This document shows, in pieces, positions 1 to 8,299 of a DNA stretch of 64,000 bases (its first letter is position 1; every line of letters begins with the position of its first letter). Both the position numbers and the translations under genes were made by a program. Source of the DNA: Variovorax paradoxus. GTDB taxonomy: Bacteria > Pseudomonadota > Gammaproteobacteria > Burkholderiales > Burkholderiaceae_C. Where the stretch lies: positions 186,001 to 250,000 of the forward strand of contig NZ_CP091716.1 of the NCBI RefSeq assembly GCF_022009635.1, written 5' to 3'. The notes under the pieces are model-generated. The model made no database searches and was not told the origin of the DNA. It saw nothing but the letters and a program-made list of their open reading frames with translations.

Positions 1-501
1 ATGAGCAACTCGCCGCAGTTCGCACGGGCCATCGCGTATGTCGCGGCGCGGCTCGCGGCCGATGGGCATGCACTGCGCGCGGCCGTCGCGCATTCGCTGG
101 GCGCCAACGGCCTGGCGCTCGCGGCGGCGCGCGGCTTGCCGGCGCAGCGGCTCGTGCTGCTGGCGCCGCCGGCATCGCCGCGCGAATACACGCGCTACTT
201 CGCGCACACCTTCGGCCTCAGCGAGACCACGCGCCTTGCGATGCAGCGGCTGTTCGAATCACGCGAGGGCGTTCTGATGCCCCAGCTGGAGCCCGCCGCC
301 GTGGGGCCGCGCATCGGGCAGCGCACGCTGATCGTGCACGACAGGGACGACCGCGTGAACCGTTTTGCCGATGCAGAGGCGTACCGCGATGCGATCCGCG
401 GCGCGCAGTTGATGGAAACGCAGGGCTGGGGCCACCGCCGCATCCTCAAGGAGACCGAGGTGCTGGCGCGTGTCGTGCGCTTCGTGACGGCGCCCGACTG
501 A
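1..501 (+). CDS. Alpha/beta hydrolase, 5' part missing
   Basis: This is the C-terminal part of an alpha/beta-hydrolase-fold protein. The nucleophile elbow AHSLGANG lies around residues 30-37, with Ser as the probable nucleophile. A late Asp in VHDRDDRV and a His in the GWGHRRI stretch (the usual position of the catalytic His) complete a plausible triad. Family members carry about 80-120 residues before the elbow, so the true start lies upstream of the window and the ATG at position 1 is probably an internal Met. The substrate cannot be read from the sequence. It is followed closely by a convergent desaturase gene. Confidence 0.75.
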   Translation: MSNSPQFARAIAYVAARLAADGHALRAAVAHSLGANGLALAAARGLPAQRLVLLAPPASPREYTRYFAHTFGLSETTRLAMQRLFESREGVLMPQLEPAAVGPRIGQRTLIVHDRDDRVNRFADAEAYRDAIRGAQLMETQGWGHRRILKETEVLARVVRFVTAPD

Positions 502-510
502 AGGCTCGCG

Positions 511-1452
511 CTACCAGGTCGGGTGGACGGGCGTGAACACCGGCCTGAACAGGTGCTTCCGCACGATCTCCGCGTAGCCCCGGTAGTAGAAATTGCCGTT
601 CGCTTCCAGCACCGCCGCGCGGTGCCTGCGGAAGTACACCGGGATCTCGTACCAAGGCATGGTCGGCGCGCGGTGGTGCACATGGTGCAGGTTGTTGAAG
701 AGGTACAGCAGCCCGAACACCCAGTTCGATTCGACGATGGCCACGCGCTCGTGCGGCGTGTCGGCCCAGCGGTGTTCGGTGAAGGTGCGCAGCGAGCCCA
801 GCATCATGCCGGGGTACACGAAGTACAAAAGGTACTCGCCCAGGCCCATGCCGCAGACCGAGACCACGTAATACAGCACCGGCGCCACGCTCAGCGCATG
901 CCAACCCCACGTCGGCAGCCTCGAGAAATTGCCCGACAGCACTTGCCCCGTTTCGAAGCGGACCAGCTTCCACAGCCGAAGAAACGGGCCCAGCACCACG
1001 CGGAACGCGATCGTCTGGTTCGCGATGTAGATCCATCGCCACACCGGCCCGTAGCCGGCCCATGCGGGCGCCGAGTGGTAGGCGCTCTCGGTGTCGCGCT
1101 CCGGGTGCGTGAGGTGGTAGTTGACGTGGTGCGAACTGTGGCCGCGGTTGTAGAACGGGTAGGGCAGCCACAGGTTCAGCGGCGGCCACACCACCGCATG
1201 GCGCAGCCACCTGGGCAGGTGGCGCATCGCGTGAATGCTCTCGTGCTGCAGCGAAAAATGCAGCTGCGCGAGAAAGCCGCCGACAACGAACAAGGCCCAG
1301 CCCGGCAGCGCCGCATGCCACCACACCAGCGCGGCCCACGCGGCATAGAGCGCGGCGGCCAGCAGCAGCGTGGGCACTTCGTAGTGCCACCACCAGTGGC
1401 GGCGCACGGGTGTCGTTCTTGCGGTGTTCGGTGCGGCGGCGGTCGAAGTCAT
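511..1452 (-). CDS. Membrane fatty-acid desaturase
   Basis: A 313-residue integral membrane di-iron enzyme of the fatty-acid desaturase/hydroxylase family. The three histidine clusters are visible in order: HESIH, HSSHH and HHVHH, which bind the di-iron centre on the cytoplasmic side. Hydrophobic segments lie before and between the boxes. An upstream in-frame Met exists 10 codons earlier, but the start MTSTAAAP is preferred because the extra residues are not family-like. It probably introduces a double bond or hydroxyl group into an acyl chain; regiospecificity is not predictable. It converges on the truncated hydrolase and has no operon partner. Confidence 0.85.
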   Translation of the reverse strand: MTSTAAAPNTARTTPVRRHWWWHYEVPTLLLAAALYAAWAALVWWHAALPGWALFVVGGFLAQLHFSLQHESIHAMRHLPRWLRHAVVWPPLNLWLPYPFYNRGHSSHHVNYHLTHPERDTESAYHSAPAWAGYGPVWRWIYIANQTIAFRVVLGPFLRLWKLVRFETGQVLSGNFSRLPTWGWHALSVAPVLYYVVSVCGMGLGEYLLYFVYPGMMLGSLRTFTEHRWADTPHERVAIVESNWVFGLLYLFNNLHHVHHRAPTMPWYEIPVYFRRHRAAVLEANGNFYYRGYAEIVRKHLFRPVFTPVHPTW

Positions 1453-1603
1453 GGTGCGAAGGACTGCGATGCTAGGTAGCAAGCGGCGTCCTGCATGCGC
1501 GCTTTTCGCATAAGCATGGTCGCGAAACTTCGTTCCCCGCCGCCGGGGGCGGACCTACGCTCGACCGCTTTTTCCGCGCTCCCGCGTGCCTTCGCGCCTC
1601 CTC

Positions 1604-2584
1604 ATGAAACTCTCTTTTCCCCGCTTGGCCTTCGTGCTGTCTTCCGCGCTCTTCGGCCTTGCCCAAGCCCATGCCGCCGCCGTGGACGACTACCCCAGCA
1701 AGACCATCCGCGTGGTCGTGCCGTACCCGGCCGGCGGCATCGCCGACAAGATCGCGCGTGAAGTCTCGGAGCAGCTGCAGCAGCGCCTCAAGCAGCCGGT
1801 GGTGGTCGAGAACCGCAGCGGCGCGGCGGGCAACATCGGCTTCGACTACGTGGCGCGCCAGCCGGCCGACGGCTACACGCTGCTGCTCGCGCCGGCATCC
1901 AACCTCACGGTGCAGCCCGCGCTCTTCAAGCAGCTGACCTATGACCTTGCGCGCGACTTCACGCCCGTGTCGCTGCTGGTGCAGACGCCGCAGGTGCTGC
2001 TGGTGAACCCGAAGCTGCCGGTCAGCAGTCCGCGCGAGCTGATCGACTATTCGAAGAAGAACCCCGGCAAGGTCAACTACGGCATCAGCGTGGGCGCGTA
2101 TTCGCACCTGGCGGGCGAGTTGCTCAAGACCCAGACCGGCGCCGACTTCACGGCCATTCCCTACCAGGGCAGCGCGCCGGCCATCAACGACTTGCTGGGC
2201 GGGCAGACGCAGTTCATCTTCAACGAGGTGATCACCGCCATTCCTTTCGTGAAGGCCGGCACGCTCAAGCCGCTGGCCGTGGCCTACAAGACGCGTGCGC
2301 CGTGGCTGCCCGATGTGCCGACCACGGCCGAGGCGGGGCTGCCGAACTTCGAGGTCACCTCGTGGTACGGCGTGGTGGTGCGCAGCGGCACGCCCGCACC
2401 GCTGGTGCAGCGGCTTTCGCGCGAGCTGCATGACATCGTGCAGACGGCGGATTTCAAGAAGCGCTACGACGACATCGGAGCGTTCACCGTCGGCAATACG
2501 CCGGAGGAATTCGGCCGCTTCATCCAGACGGAGACGGTGAAGTGGACTGCCGTCGTGAAACAGGCTGGTATTCAGCCGAACTGA
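1604..2584 (+). CDS. Bug/TctC-family periplasmic substrate-binding protein
   Basis: A 326-residue secreted receptor of the tripartite tricarboxylate transporter (Bug) family. A Sec signal peptide (MKLSFPRLAF, ending near AHAAAV) is followed by the family opening YPSKTIRVVVPYPAGG. The conserved AGNIG and DGYTLL stretches, which line the ligand pocket, follow. The ATG at 1604 is preferred to a GTG 18 nt earlier because the signal peptide then begins normally. No TctA/TctB genes adjoin it, typical of orphan Bug proteins in Burkholderiales. Ligand unknown; such proteins usually bind small carboxylates. It ends 6 nt before the 79-nt structured element at 2591. Confidence 0.9.
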   Translation: MKLSFPRLAFVLSSALFGLAQAHAAAVDDYPSKTIRVVVPYPAGGIADKIAREVSEQLQQRLKQPVVVENRSGAAGNIGFDYVARQPADGYTLLLAPASNLTVQPALFKQLTYDLARDFTPVSLLVQTPQVLLVNPKLPVSSPRELIDYSKKNPGKVNYGISVGAYSHLAGELLKTQTGADFTAIPYQGSAPAINDLLGGQTQFIFNEVITAIPFVKAGTLKPLAVAYKTRAPWLPDVPTTAEAGLPNFEVTSWYGVVVRSGTPAPLVQRLSRELHDIVQTADFKKRYDDIGAFTVGNTPEEFGRFIQTETVKWTAVVKQAGIQPN

Positions 2585-2590
2585 AATCTA

Positions 2591-2669
2591 TTGTTCGGGG
2601 CGTGATCATGCCGACGGGGGACATTCGCGGAGGGCAGGACCCGGTGGCCTGTGCACGCGCCCCGAACAA
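2591..2669 (+). promoter_or_regulatory. Conserved 79-nt structured intercistronic element, copy 1
   Basis: The element is bounded by a perfect 12-bp inverted repeat, TTGTTCGGGGCG at 2591-2602 and CGCCCCGAACAA at 2658-2669. It contains the conserved blocks GGGGGACATTCGCG and ACCCGGTGGCCTGTGCACGC. A second copy with about 86% identity by eye lies at 19495-19572 in the same orientation relative to its downstream gene. This copy starts 6 nt after one stop codon and ends 13 nt before the rhodanese start codon. A cis-acting RNA or a short repeat are both possible. I do not recognise it as a named riboswitch. Confidence 0.6.
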
Positions 2670-2682
2670 ACCAGAGCCCCCA

Positions 2683-4308
2683 ATGGACACCATCACCCCG
2701 ACAGCACTGCAAGCCCTGCTCCTGGCAGAGCCCGCGACAGAACTCTCGCTGCTCGACGTGCGCGAGACCCGCTATTTCGTGCAGCGCCATCCCAACCTCG
2801 CGCGCAACGTGCCCTTCAGCGGACTCGAGCTGCAGATAGAAGCACTGGTGCCGCGCCGCACCACGCCGGTCGTGCTCTACGACGACCACGACGCATCCGA
2901 TGGCGTGGCCCAGGCCGCCGCAATCGTGCTCAACCGGCTGGGCTACACCGACGTGCGCACCCTCAACGGCGGCCTGCAGCGTTGGCTAGGCGAGGGCCTG
3001 CCCGCCATCGACGGCTACGGCACCCTGGTCAAGGCCTTCGGCGACCGCGCCCGGCTGCACTACGGCACACCGGGCCTGCCCATCGAGGCTTTGCGGGAAC
3101 GCCAGCGCGAAGGCCGGCCGACCACGCTCGTCGACGCGCGGCCGCATGCCGAGTTCAGGTTCCTCTCGCTGCCCGGCGCTCGCAACCATGCCGGCACCGA
3201 ACTGGCCCTGCGCCGCTTCGAGGCGGACGAGGCCGACCACCTCTGGGCCATCAACTGCTTCAGCCGCACGCGCGGCATCGTCGGCGCGACCACGCTGCGG
3301 TTGCTGGGCCGTGCGCCCGACGCGGTGTTCTTGGAAGACGGCGTCATGGCCTGGGGCCTGCAAGGCGCGCCGACCGTGCAGAACGCCGCGCCCGACGATG
3401 AACTGCCGCCCGAATCGCCCGAAGTGCTGCGCCGGATTGCCGACGACCTGATCGGGCGCTTCGGGCTGCCCCTGGTGGATGCCGCCCAACTGGCCCGCTG
3501 GCGCGACGACGATGCGCGCACCCTCTACGTCTTCGACGTGCGTCCCGCCGCCGATCCGGCCTTGTCGGGCACCGACGTGCGCCAGGTACCCGGCGGCCAG
3601 TTGCTGATGCATTTCGAGAACCTCGTCGGCACGCGCGGCGCGCGCATCGTGCTGCTCGACGACCAGGCCCACCGGCTGCGCGCCGCCATCACGAGCTTCT
3701 GGCTCACCCAGCTCAACCAGGCCGAGGTCTACATCCTGGACGGCGAACTGGCGCCCGACCAGGCACCGCCCGCGCCCGGCACGACGGTCAGGGACGCCCC
3801 GGTTCCGATCGCCGCCGATGCCCTGGCCCGGCTGCGTAGCGACGGCGTCGTCACCGTGATCGACGTCGGCCCCAGCCTCGACTACGAACGCGGCCACCTG
3901 CCGGGCGCGCTCTACATGCTGCCGGCCTCGCTCGCGCCACTCGCCGAGCATGCCGCCCCCGGCCGCACGCTGGTCTTCACCTCGCCCGACGGCGTGGCCG
4001 CGGCCCGCGTGGCGCGCGACGCGCGCCAGCGCTGGCAGGAGGATTCGGGGGCGGTATTCACCTGGCTCCAGGGCGGAACACAGGGCTGGGGGGCTTCGGG
4101 ACGGCCGCTTTCGACCGATTACGTGCCGCCCCAGCTCCTTACCCCCTTCGACGACGACTGGGGTTCGGTGATGCGCGTCTTCGGTCCGCGCCGCGATGCG
4201 GCCTGGGCCGACTATCTCGCGTGGGAGCGCGCGCTGGCCGAACGGGTCCTGCAGGACCCGTCCGTGCGTTTTCGCTTCTTTGCGCTCAGCGCGCGGGCGC
4301 CGGCGTAG
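2683..4308 (+). CDS. Four-module rhodanese-like sulfurtransferase
   Basis: A 541-residue protein built from four rhodanese-like modules (about 1-110, 125-235, 260-360 and 375-505). Only module 2 shows a usual active-site loop with catalytic cysteine, C192 in NCFSRTRG. The equivalent loops in modules 1, 3 and 4 carry Asp or Ser/Pro in place of Cys (YDDHD, LDDQA, FTSPDG), so they are probably structural or regulatory. The family moves sulfane sulfur from thiosulfate or persulfides to thiol acceptors. The start MDTITP is chosen because it directly follows the structured element at 2591. The gene overlaps minE tail to tail by 23 nt. Confidence 0.85.
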   Translation: MDTITPTALQALLLAEPATELSLLDVRETRYFVQRHPNLARNVPFSGLELQIEALVPRRTTPVVLYDDHDASDGVAQAAAIVLNRLGYTDVRTLNGGLQRWLGEGLPAIDGYGTLVKAFGDRARLHYGTPGLPIEALRERQREGRPTTLVDARPHAEFRFLSLPGARNHAGTELALRRFEADEADHLWAINCFSRTRGIVGATTLRLLGRAPDAVFLEDGVMAWGLQGAPTVQNAAPDDELPPESPEVLRRIADDLIGRFGLPLVDAAQLARWRDDDARTLYVFDVRPAADPALSGTDVRQVPGGQLLMHFENLVGTRGARIVLLDDQAHRLRAAITSFWLTQLNQAEVYILDGELAPDQAPPAPGTTVRDAPVPIAADALARLRSDGVVTVIDVGPSLDYERGHLPGALYMLPASLAPLAEHAAPGRTLVFTSPDGVAAARVARDARQRWQEDSGAVFTWLQGGTQGWGASGRPLSTDYVPPQLLTPFDDDWGSVMRVFGPRRDAAWADYLAWERALAERVLQDPSVRFRFFALSARAPA

Positions 4309-4564
4309 GGTCGGGCAGCTCGATCTTGATGTCGAGCACTTCGAGGTTGTCCTGGGTCTCCAGGTGCACCTTGATGTCTTCCGCGTTGATCGACACGTAC
4401 TTGGAAATCACCGCCACCAGCTCGCGCTGGAGTTCGGGCAGATAGTCGGGCCGCTTCTTGCCGCTGAGGCTGGACCGCTCGTGCGCGAGGATGATCTGCA
4501 GCCGCTCCTTCGCGACGCTGGCAGTCTTCTTCTTTTCGCCCAGCAGGAACGAGAGAAAGGACAT
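4286..4564 (-). CDS. minE: Cell division topological specificity factor MinE
   Basis: A 92-residue MinE, close to the family length of about 88. The N-terminal amphipathic membrane-targeting helix [10 protein letters not shown] is followed by the MinD-binding segment with [12 protein letters not shown], then the beta-rich dimerisation domain. MinE stimulates the MinD ATPase and drives pole-to-pole oscillation, which keeps the division inhibitor MinC away from midcell. It is the last gene of minC-minD-minE and begins 3 nt after minD ends, consistent with co-translation. Confidence 0.97.
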   Translation of the reverse strand: MSFLSFLLGEKKKTASVAKERLQIILAHERSSLSGKKRPDYLPELQRELVAVISKYVSINAEDIKVHLETQDNLEVLDIKIELPDPTPAPAR

Positions 4565-4567
4565 GGC

Positions 4568-5383
4568 CTACTTGCCTCCGAAAATCCGCTTGAAGAAGCC
4601 CGGCTTCTCGGCGTCGACGAAGCGCATCGGCTTTTCTTCGCCCAAAAAGCGCGCGACCACGTCGCTGTAGGCCTGCGCCACGTCGGTGTCCTTGTCGTGG
4701 ATCGCCGGCACGCCCTGGTTGGAGGCATGCAGCACGCTTTCCGACTCGGGAATCACGCCGATCAGCTTGATGCGCAGGATGTCCTGGATGTCTTCCAGCG
4801 ACAGCATCTGCCCGCCCGCCACCCGATTCGGGTTGTAGCGGGTGATCAGCAGGTGCTCCTTGATGGGGTCGCTGCCGTCCTTGGCGCGCTTGGTCTTGCT
4901 GCTGAGCATGCCCAGGATGCGGTCCGAGTCGCGCACCGAGGACACCTCGGGGTTGGTGACGATCAGCGCCTCGTCGGCGAAGTGCATCGCCATCATGGCG
5001 CCGGTCTCGATGCCGGCGGGCGAGTCGCAGACGATGTATTCGAAGTCCATCGCGGCCAGGTCGGTCAGCACCTTCTCGACGCCTTCCTGGGTGAGCGCTT
5101 CCTTGTCGCGCGTCTGCGAAGCGGCCAGCACGAAGAGGTTTTCGCACTGCTTGTCCTTGATGAGAGCCTGGCTCAGGTTGGCTTCGCCCTGGATGACGTT
5201 GATCAGGTCGTACACCACGCGGCGTTCGCAGCCCATGATCAGGTCCAGGTTGCGCAGGCCCACGTCGAAGTCGATCACGGCCGTCTTCTTGCCCGCGAGC
5301 GCGAGCCCGGATGCGAAGCTGGCGCTCGTGGTCGTCTTGCCGACGCCGCCCTTGCCCGAAGTCACCACCACAATTTTGGCCAT
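4568..5383 (-). CDS. minD: Septum site-determining ATPase MinD
   Basis: A 271-residue deviant-Walker ParA/MinD ATPase. The P-loop GKGGVGKTTT is at residues 10-19, and the C-terminal amphipathic membrane anchor is seen in KPGFFKRIFGGK. MinD recruits MinC to the membrane and is released by MinE. Two Met codons compete for the start: one at 5389 directly abuts the AAGGA motif, while the one at 5383 gives normal spacing and the standard MAKIVVVTSGKGG terminus, so 5383 is preferred. Middle gene of the min operon. Confidence 0.97.
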   Translation of the reverse strand: MAKIVVVTSGKGGVGKTTTSASFASGLALAGKKTAVIDFDVGLRNLDLIMGCERRVVYDLINVIQGEANLSQALIKDKQCENLFVLAASQTRDKEALTQEGVEKVLTDLAAMDFEYIVCDSPAGIETGAMMAMHFADEALIVTNPEVSSVRDSDRILGMLSSKTKRAKDGSDPIKEHLLITRYNPNRVAGGQMLSLEDIQDILRIKLIGVIPESESVLHASNQGVPAIHDKDTDVAQAYSDVVARFLGEEKPMRFVDAEKPGFFKRIFGGK

Positions 5384-5453
5384 GGCCATTCCTTCTTGTT
5401 TCGATTCAGTTGTTGGTTGTCAGGGTCGCCGCTTTCCGTGAGCCTTCAGGGGC

Positions 5454-6227
5454 TCAGGGAATGGGATCGATCGCTATTTTTTTGCCGTCCAGGCGAACCT
5501 GGGCCGATTTTCCCAGCACCGAGTCGGGCAGCGCCACTTCGTTGGTCCGGTAGATGCCGGCGATGGCCACCAGCTGGGCTTCCATGCAGGTCGAGAAGAT
5601 CCGGGCCTCGGTGTTGCCGCGCGCGCCGGCAATGGCCTTGCCGCGCAGCGGCGCGTACACATGCACATTGCCGTCGGCGATGACTTCGGCGCCGAAGCTG
5701 ACCACGGCGGTCACCACCACGTCGCCGCCGCGGGCGTAGACCTGCTGGCCCGAACGCAGCGGCTTGTCGATCAGCAGCGTGCCGTTGGCCGGCACCGGCA
5801 CCTCGCGCACGATCTGCGGGGCTTCGGACGGGGCGGGTTCCGCCGGCGGGACAGGGGGGCGCGGCGCCGGAGCCGACGGCATGGCCGCCACCGACAGGCC
5901 GGCCGCGCGCGCCGCCGCATGCTGGGCCGCATTGCCGCCGCGCACCGCGATGGGCTGCGTCTGGTGGCGCGCCAGCAGGCTGCGCAGGGCGGCGAAGTCG
6001 ATGTCGCCGGCGGCCTCGCCACCCTCGCCCTGCGCTTCCTGCAGCAGCGAGAGGTCGATCACCACCGGCTCCTGCTCGAAGAAATCGGGCGAATCCGCCA
6101 GCTGGGCGTCGAGCGCCTCGGCCAGCACGTCCAGGTCGGACGTCTTGAGGATCACTGCGATCAGCGGCAGCGTGGCGCTCTTGAATTCGAAAACCGCCTT
6201 GGTGCGCGCGGCGGAGACATCGGCCAT
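5454..6227 (-). CDS. minC: Septum site-determining protein MinC
   Basis: A 257-residue FtsZ antagonist. The N-terminal inhibitory domain (about 1-110) is joined by an Ala/Pro-rich linker to the C-terminal beta-helix domain (about 150-255). The latter shows the conserved GDVVV and GRAKAGARGN-type turns, here LRGKAIAGARGNTEARIF. The C-terminal domain binds MinD. It is the first gene of minC-minD-minE, with a 70-nt spacer before minD. Nothing departs from the family. Confidence 0.96.
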   Translation of the reverse strand: MADVSAARTKAVFEFKSATLPLIAVILKTSDLDVLAEALDAQLADSPDFFEQEPVVIDLSLLQEAQGEGGEAAGDIDFAALRSLLARHQTQPIAVRGGNAAQHAAARAAGLSVAAMPSAPAPRPPVPPAEPAPSEAPQIVREVPVPANGTLLIDKPLRSGQQVYARGGDVVVTAVVSFGAEVIADGNVHVYAPLRGKAIAGARGNTEARIFSTCMEAQLVAIAGIYRTNEVALPDSVLGKSAQVRLDGKKIAIDPIP

Positions 6228-6366
6228 TGGAAAACGTCGGTGCGAAAAGCGTTGGAGTCTAACGGGCGCCGGCCAAACCCCGGTGAAGGGCCCCCGTCCG
6301 AAGCGCCCCGGGGAACACTTCTTTCATGAGGTTGCACTTTTCCGGGGTGGGGAGGCGCGCCGGTCG

Positions 6367-7650
6367 TCAGTTCTTCGAGCGGCCCAGCAGGGCGTACAGG
6401 ATGATCGCGCCGAAGGTGGCGGTCCCGATGCCGCCCAGGGCGAAGTCGCCGAATTTCAGCGTGAAGTCGCCGGTGCCGATGATCAGCGTGATGGCCGCCA
6501 CGATCAGGTTCTTGTTCTGCGAGAAGTCGACCTTGTTGTCGACCCAGATCTTGGCGCCGGCAATCGCGATCAGGCCGAACACCACGATGCTCACGCCGCC
6601 CATCACCGGCAGCGGAATGGCCTGGATCAGCGCGCCGAACTTGGGGCTGAAGCCCAGCACCAGCGCAATGAGCGCCGCCACCACGAACACCGCGGTGGAG
6701 TAGATGCGCGTGGCCGCCATCACGCCGATGTTCTCGGCATAGGTGGTCACGCCCGTGCCGCCGGCGCTGCCGCTCACCACCGTGGCGATGCCGTCGCCGA
6801 TGAAGGCGCGGCCCATGTAGGCGTCCAGGTTGCGGCCGGTCATGGCGGTCACCGCCTTCAGGTGGCCGAGGTTCTCTGCCACCAGGATGATCGCCACCGG
6901 GGCGATCAGCAGCATCGCGTTGGCCGTGAACACCGGCGCGGTGAAGGTCGGCAGGCCGACCCAGGCCGCGTTGGCGATGCCGCTCAGGTCCACCGGCTTG
7001 CCCAGCCCCATGCCGTTGGTCAGCACTGCGTAGACCACGGTGGCCAGGATCAGCCCGACCAGGATCAGCAGGCGCTGCAGCATGCCGCGCGTGAACACCG
7101 CAACCAGACCGACGCACAGGAAGGTCACGGCCTGCATCCACGACTCGAAGTTGCTGGCCGCCATGTTCTTGATCGGCACGCTCGCCAGGTTGAGCCCGAT
7201 CACCGCCACCACCGCGCCAGTGACCACCGGCGGCATGAAGCGCTCGATCCAGCCCGTGCCGATGGCCTGCACCAGCGCCCCGATCAGGATATACACCACC
7301 CCGCAGGCCACGATGCCCCCCAGCGCCACCGCGATGTTGGCGTTGGGCCCCTTGCCCGCGTAGCCGCTGGCCGCGATCACCACGCCGATGAAGGCGAAGC
7401 TCGAACCCAGGTAGCTGGGCACCTTGCCGCCGGTCACGAAGTAGAAGATGAGCGTGCCGATGCCGCTCATCAGAATGGCGATGTTGGGGCTGAAGCCCAT
7501 CAGGATCGGTGCCAGCACCGTGGCGCCGAACATGGCAATGACGTGCTGCACGCCCATCGCGCCGGTCTGCAGCCAGGGCAGCCGCTCGTCGGGCGCGATG
7601 ACCGCGCCGTTGGCCAGCGCGGACGCGGGCCGTTCAGTCCAGTTGAACAT
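6367..7650 (-). CDS. NCS2-family uracil/xanthine permease
   Basis: A 427-residue nucleobase:cation symporter of the NCS2 (UraA/RutG) family with about 12-14 membrane segments. The N-terminal stretch LQTGAMGVQHVIAMFGATVLAP, the first half-helix signature ASGYAGKGPNANIAVALGG, and the second repeat AGGTGVTTYAENIGV are all visible. The Glu in YAENIGV corresponds to the substrate/proton site. Uracil is the most likely substrate by resemblance to UraA; xanthine or thymine cannot be excluded. It appears monocistronic, upstream of nothing on the same strand. Confidence 0.9.
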   Translation of the reverse strand: MFNWTERPASALANGAVIAPDERLPWLQTGAMGVQHVIAMFGATVLAPILMGFSPNIAILMSGIGTLIFYFVTGGKVPSYLGSSFAFIGVVIAASGYAGKGPNANIAVALGGIVACGVVYILIGALVQAIGTGWIERFMPPVVTGAVVAVIGLNLASVPIKNMAASNFESWMQAVTFLCVGLVAVFTRGMLQRLLILVGLILATVVYAVLTNGMGLGKPVDLSGIANAAWVGLPTFTAPVFTANAMLLIAPVAIILVAENLGHLKAVTAMTGRNLDAYMGRAFIGDGIATVVSGSAGGTGVTTYAENIGVMAATRIYSTAVFVVAALIALVLGFSPKFGALIQAIPLPVMGGVSIVVFGLIAIAGAKIWVDNKVDFSQNKNLIVAAITLIIGTGDFTLKFGDFALGGIGTATFGAIILYALLGRSKN

Positions 7651-7789
7651 TCTTCTTTCTCCTCTTGTTGGGGGTGGTGGTGCGCGGTGGCCAGGACTGT
7701 CCCGGCTTTCCCGGGGCGTGATTGTGGGCGATGAACCCCACCCTGAACACCGGCACGCACCCTGCGCCGGAGAAAGAAAATCGCCGCCC

Positions 7790-8212
7790 TCAGCGCGGCT
7801 GCAGCACCGCCATCGTGATGCGCGAGACGCAGGTCAGCTCGCCCGCCTCGTTGGTCAGGTCGATCTGCCAGACCTGCGTGGTGCGGCCCCGGTGCACCGG
7901 CCGCGCCGTGCCGATCACCCAGCCGCTGGTGACCGAGCGGATGTGGTTCGCGTTGATGTCCAGCCCCACCGCGCGGTCGCCCTCCGGCGCGGAGTAGTGG
8001 GCGCCGCAGGAGCCCAGCGTCTCGGCCAGCACCACCGACACGCCGCCGTGCAGGATGCCGTAGGGCTGGCGGGTGCGCTCGTCGACCGGGCAGCGGGCAC
8101 GGATGAAGTCGTCGCCCACCTCGAGGAACTCCATGCCCAGCGTGGAGACGGCGGTGCCGACATGGTTGCGGGTCAGCTCCTCGACGGAGATTTCTTTCTT
8201 CCAGATACGCAT
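7790..8212 (-). CDS. Hotdog-fold thioesterase (PaaI/YdiI type)
   Basis: A 140-residue single-domain hotdog thioesterase. The family signature HGGVSVVLAETLGS lies around residues 55-68; its His and the Glu of LAET are the usual catalytic pair of the YdiI/EntH subgroup, hydrolysing aromatic or acyl-CoA thioesters. The C-terminal strand pair with GRTTQVWQIDL and CVSRITMAVL is typical. It is divergent from the AsmA-like gene, and its substrate is not fixed by context. Confidence 0.85.
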   Translation of the reverse strand: MRIWKKEISVEELTRNHVGTAVSTLGMEFLEVGDDFIRARCPVDERTRQPYGILHGGVSVVLAETLGSCGAHYSAPEGDRAVGLDINANHIRSVTSGWVIGTARPVHRGRTTQVWQIDLTNEAGELTCVSRITMAVLQPR

Positions 8213-8299
8213 TCGGTTCTTCTTTCCTGTAAGAGGTAGCTAAAACTATAGCGACGGCGGCTGACATCGGCAGTCGCCTTTGCGTGTTAACTTGGGTCG

